A stretch of DNA of 39,441 nucleotides from an uncultured Collinsella sp. (GTDB taxonomy: Bacteria; Actinomycetota; Coriobacteriia; Coriobacteriales; Coriobacteriaceae): the NCBI GenBank assembly GCA_958453935.1, contig CAUDZT010000012.1:1-39441 (forward strand), given 5' to 3'. Within the stretch, counting starts at the first letter, position 1, and every line of letters starts with the position of its first letter. The notes under the pieces were generated by a model that saw nothing but the letters and a program-made list of their open reading frames with translations, did not search any database and was not told where the DNA came from. Of this stretch, positions 24,154 through 31,955 are shown one piece after another. The position numbers were made by a program, and so were the translations under genes.

Positions 24154-25011
24154 CTAGATCTCAGCAAAACTCGTGAAGATGAATGAATCGGCCTCGTGTT
24201 TTACACGGTAGTTCTCTTGATAGTCCTGATTGAATATAAGCGAATAAATAACCTGAAGCGTATACGTGAGCGAGATCAAAGAAGAGTAATTTGCCACCTT
24301 TCCAATCACGCGTTCTGATTTTGGAATGGGCAAGACAGTATCGCATTGCCTGGCGAGCACCGAATCAGAAAACGCCGTAATTAGACACGGCTTGATTCCG
24401 CGCTCGGAAAGAGTGGCAGCGTATTTGGAATAGTCATAGTGAATGCCACTGTAGCTTAGGAATAAAAACAGGTCGCCGGGCTTGCCGTTTTTAACATGCA
24501 GTGTCTGCAGGCCTCCGTCGTCCGCCATGGTGACATGACGATCGAGCTTAAGAAGATTGTTGCGAAAGATGCATCCCGCCAGGTAGCTTTCCCCTTTGGC
24601 AAAGATGTAAATTCGTGGGGCGCTAAGAACCGCCTTAGCGATTATGCTTAATTTGGCGCTATCGAGCTCGATTTTCGTTTGATCTATGATGCCCTTCAAG
24701 AGATTCGCAAGGTTGCCCTCGATGGCCTCAATTGAATCGGTGCTGTCAAAAGGGCGATTGCGATCAACGGTGGCAGCCAGAAGATAGTCTCCGCTTATCT
24801 CCTGGATGAGCTGCATGATCAGCTCTCGATAGCCGCTTAGGCCCAGTTTCTTGCAAAAGCGGATGATAGTCGCGTTCGAAGTGTAAGTCTCCTGTGCGAG
24901 CTTTGCCATAGTGAGGGTCTTAAGGTCGCTGGTATGATTGAGCAGATAGGTAGCAATAGCTCGGTCGGTTTCATTAAAAGACGCACTGTTACGCAGGCTA
25001 TCAAGAATCAT
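24154..25011 (-). CDS. RpiR/MurR-family transcriptional regulator (285 aa)
   Basis: An N-terminal helix-turn-helix domain (about 1-75) includes LTMAKLAQETYTSNATIIRF and CKKLGLSGYREL. A C-terminal SIS sugar-phosphate-binding domain follows at about 115-250 (APRIYIFAKGESYLAG, FLFLSYSGIHYDYSK, KPCLITAFSDSVLA). Family members respond to phosphosugars and control sugar catabolism. Being convergent with the PTS/GH4 operon, it probably controls that operon, although no operator was identified. ATG at 25011 is the first codon of the usual MILDSLRNSASFNETDRAIA start. Length is normal. Confidence 0.9.
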   Translation of the reverse strand: MILDSLRNSASFNETDRAIATYLLNHTSDLKTLTMAKLAQETYTSNATIIRFCKKLGLSGYRELIMQLIQEISGDYLLAATVDRNRPFDSTDSIEAIEGNLANLLKGIIDQTKIELDSAKLSIIAKAVLSAPRIYIFAKGESYLAGCIFRNNLLKLDRHVTMADDGGLQTLHVKNGKPGDLFLFLSYSGIHYDYSKYAATLSERGIKPCLITAFSDSVLARQCDTVLPIPKSERVIGKVANYSSLISLTYTLQVIYSLIFNQDYQENYRVKHEADSFIFTSFAEI

Positions 25012-25111
25012 GGTCGCTCCGATCGCTTTAGTTTGCCACTTAATTATGTCATTATCAAAACGACGGGCAGCCCTTCATGCACTGACTTACGCCCTGCGAT
25101 CTCTCTTCTGA

Positions 25112-25330
25112 TATTCCGCATATAACGGCAACATAAATTGCGAGGAGCGTGTCGCTCAGTTCCTAGAGAACAAATGCGAAGAGGTTCGATTACCTGAGTT
25201 CACCGCCTGCCTTGAGGCAAAGAGACGGCCTCCGACCATGCTGCATACGGATTTGAGACAGCGTAGCGCTTGCCTGCCGGCAACCTACAACCCGTATCCC
25301 CTACTCCCCTGTTTCCGTACCGAAAACACT
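25112..25330 (+). other. Coding-like stretch, possible gene remnant upstream of mob region
   Basis: An open frame without a good start reads NINCEERVAQFLENKCEEV and then LPEFTACLEAKRRPPTMLHT before losing protein-like character near the oriT-like sequence. It could be the tail of an inactivated gene whose reading frame happens to continue into mobC. Evidence is composition only. Confidence 0.2.
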
Positions 25331-25900
25331 AGACAGGGTTCCAAGGGGACACGTCCCTTTGGCGCGCAGGGATCCGGGGACGGCGCGAGGCATCCCCGCG
25401 AAACGCCACGAGGGGCACGCCGTCGCCGGCGTGCCCGTGCGGGTGGCGGCCCGGGGCTATTCCGCCCCGGACGTATAGACCGTCCTGCCCGTCTCGCAGT
25501 CGATGGTATCGACGACGACTTCCAGCTCATCCAGGAGCTCTGCCGCGCCCATGGCGTGTCGCGCTCCGACTACATCCGCCAGCTCGCCCGGGTGGATGCC
25601 GTGACAGGCGACGTCGGCGCCAGGCGCGTGCTCGTGCTCGACCGCACGACCATGCTCGCCGTGGCCGAGGAGATGCGCGCGTGGGGTCACCACCACAACC
25701 AGGCGGTCCACGCGCTCAATGTCATGGTCAAGCACCTGCGCAACGCCTGGAACGTCGACGGCGACGAGGTTGCCGACCAGCTCGTCCACGTGAGGTCGAG
25801 GCTCGACGACGTGGAGCGCGGGCAGGAGGACATCGCCGCACGCATCGACGAGCTCTGCTGCCTCGACGCCATCAGGGGAAGGTGGGCGCCGTGCCCCTAG
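25238..25900 (+). CDS. MobC-like mobilization accessory protein
   Basis: The supported part is from about 25490 to the stop. FQLIQELCRAHGVSRSDYIR is a ribbon-helix-helix or MobC-type DNA-binding segment. WGHHHNQAVHALNVMVKHL matches the G-x-N-x-N-Q-like relaxosome motif of MobC proteins. It presumably binds oriT and helps the relaxase. The start is unclear: the only in-frame ATG is 25238, without a ribosome site, and codons between 25238 and 25480 read through the hairpin region with non-protein-like Arg/Gly-rich sequence. The true 5' end may be lost or shifted. Its stop overlaps the relaxase start by 10 nt. Confidence 0.6.
   Translation: MLHTDLRQRSACLPATYNPYPLLPCFRTENTRQGSKGTRPFGAQGSGDGARHPRETPRGARRRRRARAGGGPGLFRPGRIDRPARLAVDGIDDDFQLIQELCRAHGVSRSDYIRQLARVDAVTGDVGARRVLVLDRTTMLAVAEEMRAWGHHHNQAVHALNVMVKHLRNAWNVDGDEVADQLVHVRSRLDDVERGQEDIAARIDELCCLDAIRGRWAPCP
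25341..25470 (+). other. Candidate origin of transfer (oriT) hairpin region
   Basis: CCAAGGGGAC at 25341-25350 and GTCCCTTTGG at 25353-25362 form an inverted repeat (9 of 10). A perfect 10-bp hairpin (GGGCACGCCG, 25413-25422, with 25427-25436) and a second hairpin (CCGGGGC, 25451-25457, with 25464-25470) follow. The region directly precedes the MobC-like and relaxase genes, which is the usual place for oriT. The nick site is not identified. Confidence 0.4.
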
Positions 25901-27132
25901 TGAAGTGCATCAACGGCCACACCGACTGCGCCGCGACCGAGCGCTACCTCGAGCGCGACGGGCGCACCATCGGGCACAACTTCGTGAACCTCGACTGCAC
26001 GGAGCGCGGCGGCGGAGAGACCGTCGGTTGGGCCACCGAGATGGACGAGCTGCGGGCGCTCTACGGCAACGGCGAGCCCTACCGCGGCAAGCCCGCCATC
26101 ACGTACCGCCACTACATCGTTAGCCCCGACCCCGCCGACAAGATCGACCTGGATCGCCTGCGCGAGCTCGCAGTCGCTTGGGCGCAGAAGCATTTCGGGG
26201 ACTACCAGGTGGCCATCGTCTACCACGACGACAACGAGCACCGCATCCCGCACGCGCACATCGTCGTCAACAACACCAATGTCGAAACCGGCAGGCGCCT
26301 GCACGCCCCGCAGCCTAAGAAGCTCAACCACGACCTGCAGCAGATGGCGCGCGAGCGCGGGCTCGGCTTCCTGGCGGACGAGCACCACCTGTATGACAAG
26401 AAAGCCAAGGGCGGCTCGCGCAGGACGGCCCAGCGGGAGTACAAGGGCAGGGCTGAGCGCAGGATCGAGCGAGAGGGCGGCTACAGCTGGGTGGCCGACA
26501 TACGCGAGCGCGCCCGGACCGCCCGGGCTCTCAGCACCGACGAGGCGAGCCACCGGGAGTTGCTCGGGGTTTTGGGCGTCGAGCTCTCGCTCAACTCGCC
26601 CAACGCGCGCCGACGCGACTACCTGTACGCGCTCGCCGACCATCCGAGCCGCAAGGTGGGCGGCGAGAAGCTCGGCTGGCCGTACGGCAAAGGAGCGCTT
26701 GAGCACGAGTGGCTGATGCTCTCGCCTTTCAGAGAGGAAAAGCTCAGGGAGATCGCCGAACACGCCATCCGCGTCAGAGACCTCGATGAGCTGCGAAGGT
26801 TGGCGAGGATCGTCGAGACGCTCAAAGACTCCAATACCGCATTGATTAACGGCATTGACCGCGAGATCATGTGGTTTGAGCACCAAGCGAAAAGCTCAGA
26901 CAGCCAACAGGGCCGGAACGACGCAGTTGAGAAGCTCGAACGACTCAGGCAAGCGAGGCAACTCGCCGCCGAGCACCACATGCCGCCCGAGAGGGACCCC
27001 GAATACATCAGGACACATCCTTACAGCCAGCGGTCGTCGACATTGTGGAGCAGCGGTTCCAGCTCGCATCATAGTTCGAGCCATCAGGAACACTCGATCG
27101 AGCACAGCAGCAGGGACAATCGGGCACGATGA
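25891..27132 (+). CDS. Relaxase/mobilization nuclease (MobA/MobL type, 413 aa)
   Basis: The GTG start at 25891 has AGGGGAAGG 8 nt upstream and overlaps the end of mobC. The N-terminus MPLVKCINGHTDCAATERYL, followed by ERDGRTIGHN, is typical of relaxases of small mobilizable elements in Firmicutes and Coriobacteria. Tyr19 in RYLERDGR is a candidate nicking residue. EHRIPHAHIVVNNTN carries the metal-binding histidine cluster. It nicks oriT to start transfer, with a conjugation system supplied from elsewhere; none is in the window. The C-terminal third is charged, probably helical, and ends in a Ser/His-rich tail (SSGSSSHHSSSHQEHS). There is no primase or helicase domain. Confidence 0.88.
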   Translation: MPLVKCINGHTDCAATERYLERDGRTIGHNFVNLDCTERGGGETVGWATEMDELRALYGNGEPYRGKPAITYRHYIVSPDPADKIDLDRLRELAVAWAQKHFGDYQVAIVYHDDNEHRIPHAHIVVNNTNVETGRRLHAPQPKKLNHDLQQMARERGLGFLADEHHLYDKKAKGGSRRTAQREYKGRAERRIEREGGYSWVADIRERARTARALSTDEASHRELLGVLGVELSLNSPNARRRDYLYALADHPSRKVGGEKLGWPYGKGALEHEWLMLSPFREEKLREIAEHAIRVRDLDELRRLARIVETLKDSNTALINGIDREIMWFEHQAKSSDSQQGRNDAVEKLERLRQARQLAAEHHMPPERDPEYIRTHPYSQRSSTLWSSGSSSHHSSSHQEHSIEHSSRDNRAR

Positions 27133-27212
27133 GATGACAACTTATGTGGAATATTGCCCGCACCGGTACGGGCAATGTCGAGCGATGTCACAAGGTGGAA
27201 CAGAAGGGGAAA

Positions 27213-28037
27213 TCAAGGCCTAAAGACATCGATAAAGGCACCGGAGAATGTTTCCCAGAAAGGCACGGGCTCCCTTGCTCGTCGCGTGAGCTTCTTCGTC
27301 AAAGCATCTATTCGGCTTTTTAACGATGTTCGTTGGCTGTTGAGCTCGTCGTACAGGCCGCTCTTTCTTGAGAGTGATTCGATTCGCTGCGCGAAGATAG
27401 ATAGGTCATCGTATGACCCAGGGTTAATGGTCAGCTCGTGCTCGTAGGGGTTCCGATCATCATGGAATGTGAGGTAGCCTCCGGATCCCAATGCTTCCTC
27501 TATGTGCTTTCCAATTCCAGGCTGCAGGAAGTAGAAGAGCCTAGAGCTTCTACCGTTCGTGTAGCTTTGCCCGTCATCGGCTTTAATCCTGCGGCAATTG
27601 CGTCCACGCCCGTCAGTGCTGGTATCGATCAGTGCTTTGAGAAGATCATCGTCAGACGCAATCGCATCAAATATGTCATCGTAATAACGCTCGACGTCAT
27701 ACCCAAACTCCAAAACGTCGCGTTCAAGTTCCAGCGCTTCACTGAACAGCTTTTGCTTTATATACACTGAGCTGCCATCGTGCTCCATCTTCTTCACAGT
27801 AGGCAGGTAGTGAATCTCCCAGCCAACGCGATGTTCCTCGTATTGATCCCATCGCCTAGGGTAGCTGTCAAGCCGCTCTTTCAAATCCTGAAAATGCACG
27901 AGTAGCGACTTGTACATTTCTTGGAGCCTTTGTCTGTCAGCCTGGTTCTTGCCCGACTTTACGCCAAGAACAAATGTCACGAGAGCCACGATCAAACTCG
28001 CGATAAGGCCGGTGAGGAATGTTGGCCAATCAATCAA
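27213..28037 (-). CDS. Membrane-anchored protein, last gene of defence operon (274 aa)
   Basis: The start is TTG at 28037, with AGAGGGG 6 nt upstream, overlapping the AbiH gene's stop by 8 nt. Residues about 8-27 are one membrane helix (LTGLIASLIVALVTFVLGVK). The rest is soluble and charged, with helical segments such as QADRQRLQEMYKSLLVHF and, near the C-terminus, SLKSRIDALTKKLTRRA. No family recognised. Strict coupling to AbiH suggests a partner, for example a membrane tether, toxin target or neutraliser; this is inference. Confidence 0.75.
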   Translation of the reverse strand: MIDWPTFLTGLIASLIVALVTFVLGVKSGKNQADRQRLQEMYKSLLVHFQDLKERLDSYPRRWDQYEEHRVGWEIHYLPTVKKMEHDGSSVYIKQKLFSEALELERDVLEFGYDVERYYDDIFDAIASDDDLLKALIDTSTDGRGRNCRRIKADDGQSYTNGRSSRLFYFLQPGIGKHIEEALGSGGYLTFHDDRNPYEHELTINPGSYDDLSIFAQRIESLSRKSGLYDELNSQRTSLKSRIDALTKKLTRRAREPVPFWETFSGAFIDVFRP

Positions 28038-29520
28038 TCTGAACCCCTCTCAGAATCAACCGACCTTCCAGCAATAGCTTGTGCATAAGATTCTTGCCGT
28101 GGTCCTTGTTGTCCAAAGTGGCACCATAGTCAACAAGCAGGTCATTTATCGAGTTGGCAAGACCGTTTCGCCATTCTTCGTTTTTGGACTCGTCGACGTC
28201 GTCATAAGGGTAGTAGAACACGAGAACGGTCTTGCTTTCGTAGAGGTCGACGCCATCAAAAATCGACTGGAAGTATGAGTAATCGGCCTTGCCGAGGGAG
28301 TGACCGTAGAACTTGATGACGTCGGTGGCATCTTGCAGATTGGAGCTGTTCGCAGTTCTGATGAGTTTGTCAGTACGCGAACCACCACGTCTCATCAGGC
28401 GGAACGTCTTCGTAAATGAGACAGCGTTGGGATTGTCCATGCAGTCTTTGCCGTCGATTCCGAAGATGATCTCACCGCCGAGTTTCCCGTGGATGTTGAC
28501 GAACGCGCCGTCCTCGCCGCCGTCGAAGAATTGTTCGATAAGATCGGTGTAATTGAAGCTGAGGACAGAAGTGGATGAGTAGTAGTCGTCACCGCTCTTC
28601 TTGCCGTCGCGTTCTATGGCTTGGTAGAAGGTCTTGCACTCCTCGGCGTAACTCTCGTTCGTCTCGACTTCATGCGCCAGGTACTCGCCGAAGGCATGCT
28701 CCAGCTTGAGTAGCTCTTGGCGCAGAAAGGCCATGAACGAATCGTGTTCGTAGCCATCGTCAGCTATCTCGGGGTGCAATGTCCAGGCGTATCGAGCCAT
28801 GTTGCCATACATGTGGCTCTCGTCATCCTGCTCGTTCTCCCTGCGCCCATTGACAAGGACAAAAGCGCCATCGGTGAAGGGGCAATCCTTGAAGAACTTG
28901 ACGGCCTTGCTGAAAGGTGGCGGTGCATCAGAGTCGGGAGTTCCAGTAGAGAGCACCCATCGCCCGATGACACCTTCGATGTCGCACCACAAGGAGTCAA
29001 TGTTTGCCTCGAGAATGAAGTCCCAGAGAGTGAGGTCAGTATCCTGGACAATCGCATCCCACGTCTCTCGTTTACAGTCGGGAATGTCCGCAATGACGGC
29101 GAAGCGAGACTGGAAGAAGTCTCCGAACGTCGAACGCAATCCACACTGCAAATCGAAGCCATTGCCGATGATGATGAGCTGCTGCCAGTCCATACGTTGT
29201 CCCACCACATATGAGCTCAAATCCGGGATGCTGTAGTTCGGTGTCGCGTAATCCAGGGGGGCCAGACGTGGAGCCTCGGGTATGTCGAATGTGAAAGACT
29301 TGGATGCAGCGTCGCTTAGAGATTTGAGAGCCCCAGAACTCTCCAGCGCCTTTGACATTTTCGCTCCGATGTCGCTCAGCTGTGAGCTACCAACAGCAGC
29401 CTTGCGCATCACCTCGCTCAGAGAACCTCCAGCTGCCCTTTGGGCTTCCTTGAATGCGCCAGAATTGATTGCGGCGCTTAGGCCGGAGATATTTGGCGCC
29501 TTCGCGTCATCACTGCTCAT
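28030..29520 (-). CDS. AbiH-family abortive infection protein (496 aa)
   Basis: ATG at 29520 has GGAGGTGA directly upstream. The family signature IIIGNGFDLQCGLRSTF is at about residues 116-132. VLSFNYTDLIEQF and IHGK follow at about 320-350, and IKFYGHSLGKADYSYF in the last third; all are AbiH hallmarks. AbiH proteins protect against phage by an unsettled abortive mechanism. Unusually, about 110 residues precede the AbiH core, rich in Ala, Ser and Lys with helical repeats (ISGLSAAINSGAFKEAQRAA, MSKALESSGALKSLSDAAS). Typical AbiH proteins start near the GNGFD motif. The extension may mediate interaction with operon partners. It starts 4 nt after the stop of the 806-aa gene. Confidence 0.85.
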   Translation of the reverse strand: MSSDDAKAPNISGLSAAINSGAFKEAQRAAGGSLSEVMRKAAVGSSQLSDIGAKMSKALESSGALKSLSDAASKSFTFDIPEAPRLAPLDYATPNYSIPDLSSYVVGQRMDWQQLIIIGNGFDLQCGLRSTFGDFFQSRFAVIADIPDCKRETWDAIVQDTDLTLWDFILEANIDSLWCDIEGVIGRWVLSTGTPDSDAPPPFSKAVKFFKDCPFTDGAFVLVNGRRENEQDDESHMYGNMARYAWTLHPEIADDGYEHDSFMAFLRQELLKLEHAFGEYLAHEVETNESYAEECKTFYQAIERDGKKSGDDYYSSTSVLSFNYTDLIEQFFDGGEDGAFVNIHGKLGGEIIFGIDGKDCMDNPNAVSFTKTFRLMRRGGSRTDKLIRTANSSNLQDATDVIKFYGHSLGKADYSYFQSIFDGVDLYESKTVLVFYYPYDDVDESKNEEWRNGLANSINDLLVDYGATLDNKDHGKNLMHKLLLEGRLILRGVQID

Positions 29521-29524
29521 GACA

Positions 29525-31945
29525 TCACCTCCCAGCCTCGGGCAATGGCGGCCTCTTCTTGCCCGCCGCCCTCAGCGCCTTTGCGAGCTCGTCACTGCTG
29601 CGCCGCATGAACTTGCGGCTCCGATTCAGAATCTTGATCATCTTCTTCGGGCTAGCCTCGTCCTTGTCGTCGGTCCCGTTGTCATCGTCCTCGGGAACCT
29701 CGTCATCCGGCACCCCGCGCTTTATCGCCTCGATCTTCACATCAAGCTCGACAATCCGCTGCTCCAGCACGGCATGGATCTCCGCGACGGATGCGAGGTC
29801 GCCATATCGACCGATGAGCACCTCCTCGCAGAAGGCCACGAGTTTGGCGCACTCGTCCAGCACATAGCTCCCGTTCGTGGCAAGCGCCATCGACGTCGCC
29901 GCAGAGACTCCGGAGCCGCCCACGGCACCGAGCAGGGCTCCGCCACCGGCTATGAGCATCGTCCCTCCCGCCATGCCGGCGCCGCCAGCGGCGAGGGCCC
30001 CGCCGCCGAGGAGCGCAAGGCTTGCGCTCGTGAGAGCGGCCCCGTGAAGCGCCGCAGCCTCAAGCCCGAGCGCGGCTGCCAAGGTCGGGGCGATGGCTGG
30101 GGCGAAGTAGAACGCGAGGCCGCCCGTCGCCACAACGACGACCACGGTGCCCGCAGCACCGACGACACGCTTGGTCACGGTACCATCGAGCTTCCCGCGC
30201 GTGCCGCTCACCGCCTTGTCGAGCTTCGCGAGTTCCTTCCTGCCCACGATGCCCTGATGCTCGCAGAACACCTCTCCGAGGTAGTCGCTTCCGAGCTTGA
30301 GCCCCTTGTAGAGCCTGTCGTTGTCGCCGTGCAGCGGTACGTAGGGCCTGAAACGCTTCGCCTCCATCGCGACGAGCCACAGCCATGAGTCGCTCGCGCC
30401 GTTTTCGAGCCGTGCCGCGATGGAGTCATAGACGGCGTCGTCGCCCAGGAAGTACCCGGCATCCGCCGCCCAGACGAGGTCGACCGCCTCGACGACCCTC
30501 TCGCCCCACTCCTTGAGCCAGGCGCGCTTCCTCTCGGCTCGCTTTGGGTGCCTCTCGGCCGCGATGTCATGTGCGACGATGGCGTGCTCGATTGAGTGCA
30601 GCATGCGCGCCTGCATGAAGTCCAGCTTGAAGCAGCCGAGGTCGGAGAGCCCGTGCTCGTATGCTTCCTCCGGGCTTTCGCCCTCTTCCAACGCCTTGTC
30701 CGCGCGCGTGGCGTTGACGTCCACGACGCAGGCGATCACGAAGGTAGCCACGCCCGCGTAGTTCACGCGCAGGAAGAACGTGACGGGGTTCTTGCTCTTG
30801 AATGCCCTAGCGGCGGCGTCGGCTATGTCCACGCCGGTGAAGACTCCGCTCGACACGGTGACCATGCGGCGCATGGCGGGGGTGCCCCAAGGTAACACGT
30901 CCTCCGGCGCAATCCGTCCAAGGTCGCCGATGCCGCGTATCCCGAGGTCGCGCATCTCCCGAGCCAGCCTCCTGCAGAAGTAGAACCCGCGCACGACGCA
31001 CTGGTTGATGAGCACCGGGATCGCCTGCCTGCCCATCTCGCCAAGTATGCCGATCTCGGTGCGCAGATCGAACTTCCTCACGCTGTCCTTGATAATCTTG
31101 CCGTTCTCGTCGTGGTCCGCAAGGAGGGTCCCGTTGAACAGCTTTGTCACCCACAGGCGGAAGCCCATGTCGCCGTCGCCGGCGGCCTTGAAGAACGGCA
31201 GCGCTGAGAGCTCCTTCATGAACGACACGAGGGGTCCGGGGATGCCGGTACCGCCCATGAGAGAACCGCTGGAGCCTGCCATGTCGCTCACCATGTGGAA
31301 GAACCAGCCGATGGTCCCGAAGGCGATCTTCTCCTGGAAGCTCCTTCCTATGCACGCCCTGTGGGACTCGGGCACGGGAACGACGTGAAGCATGCCCGCC
31401 TTGTCGGTCCCGACGACGAGCCCGGTGAACTGCGTGAAAATGGAGAAGAACAGGCCGCCGATGCTGAAATGGTGCGAGAAGTCGCGCAGGTGGTGCTGCA
31501 ACCCTCCGCCGAAGTCGTTGGTGTTCCCATCGGCTGCGAGCGGGTGGTTCTTCTCGAGCGCCTTGATGGCGTCGTTGAGGTCGTCTCCCGTGTAGCCCTC
31601 CACGCGGGCCACCTTCATCACGACCTTCTCAATCTTGTCCTTGCCCCACTCGCTTGCGCGCTCGAGGGAGAACTCGCCCACGTAGAATACGTCGATGAGT
31701 CCGGCGAGCACACCACTGCTCACGGCGACGATGTAGTCGAGCTTGTCGGCCTCGTCTACACGTGGCCCCCACCTGATCTCGTCCTCAAGGGATTCGGTCA
31801 CGCCAGCGTAGACTTCGCTTGCGCCCGATGATCCTCCGTAAGCCCCGGCTCCAGACATGAGGAGCTTCGGCCCCTTCTGGAAGGCGATCTCGTACTGAAT
31901 GAGCGGACTGTCGTCATCCATGTAGAAAGCGGTTAGGGGTTCCAT
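29525..31945 (-). CDS. Large Gly/Ala-rich membrane protein of unknown function (806 aa)
   Basis: ATG at 31945 has GGTGAGGAG 6 nt upstream and starts 10 nt after the stop of the DUF262 gene; an upstream in-frame start at 32110 would lie inside that gene and is rejected. Hydrophobic segments occur at about 70-88, about 158-178 (HHFSIGGLFFSIFTQFTGLVV) and near FVIACVVDV. The most striking is a nearly 100-residue Gly/Ala/Val-rich block at about 594-690 (GTVVVVVATGGLAFYFAPA to GGGALAAGGAGMAGGTM). This looks like paired glycine-zipper hairpins able to insert in membrane. A coiled-coil segment, an Asp-rich linker (DDDNGTDDKDEASP) and a basic tail follow. I do not recognise the family. A pore-forming or membrane-damaging effector in a defence operon is a reasonable inference. 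Confidence 0.8.
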   Translation of the reverse strand: MEPLTAFYMDDDSPLIQYEIAFQKGPKLLMSGAGAYGGSSGASEVYAGVTESLEDEIRWGPRVDEADKLDYIVAVSSGVLAGLIDVFYVGEFSLERASEWGKDKIEKVVMKVARVEGYTGDDLNDAIKALEKNHPLAADGNTNDFGGGLQHHLRDFSHHFSIGGLFFSIFTQFTGLVVGTDKAGMLHVVPVPESHRACIGRSFQEKIAFGTIGWFFHMVSDMAGSSGSLMGGTGIPGPLVSFMKELSALPFFKAAGDGDMGFRLWVTKLFNGTLLADHDENGKIIKDSVRKFDLRTEIGILGEMGRQAIPVLINQCVVRGFYFCRRLAREMRDLGIRGIGDLGRIAPEDVLPWGTPAMRRMVTVSSGVFTGVDIADAAARAFKSKNPVTFFLRVNYAGVATFVIACVVDVNATRADKALEEGESPEEAYEHGLSDLGCFKLDFMQARMLHSIEHAIVAHDIAAERHPKRAERKRAWLKEWGERVVEAVDLVWAADAGYFLGDDAVYDSIAARLENGASDSWLWLVAMEAKRFRPYVPLHGDNDRLYKGLKLGSDYLGEVFCEHQGIVGRKELAKLDKAVSGTRGKLDGTVTKRVVGAAGTVVVVVATGGLAFYFAPAIAPTLAAALGLEAAALHGAALTSASLALLGGGALAAGGAGMAGGTMLIAGGGALLGAVGGSGVSAATSMALATNGSYVLDECAKLVAFCEEVLIGRYGDLASVAEIHAVLEQRIVELDVKIEAIKRGVPDDEVPEDDDNGTDDKDEASPKKMIKILNRSRKFMRRSSDELAKALRAAGKKRPPLPEAGR

Positions 31946-31955
31946 CCGCAGCTCC

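Noticed and set aside
25891..27132. Complete conjugative element (ICE)
   Set aside because: Only mobilization genes are seen; there is no coupling protein, VirB4-like ATPase or other type IV secretion gene in the window.
29282..30388. Plus-strand open frame of 368 codons across the AbiH/membrane-protein junction
   Set aside because: Antisense to two coupled genes; low-complexity charged product.
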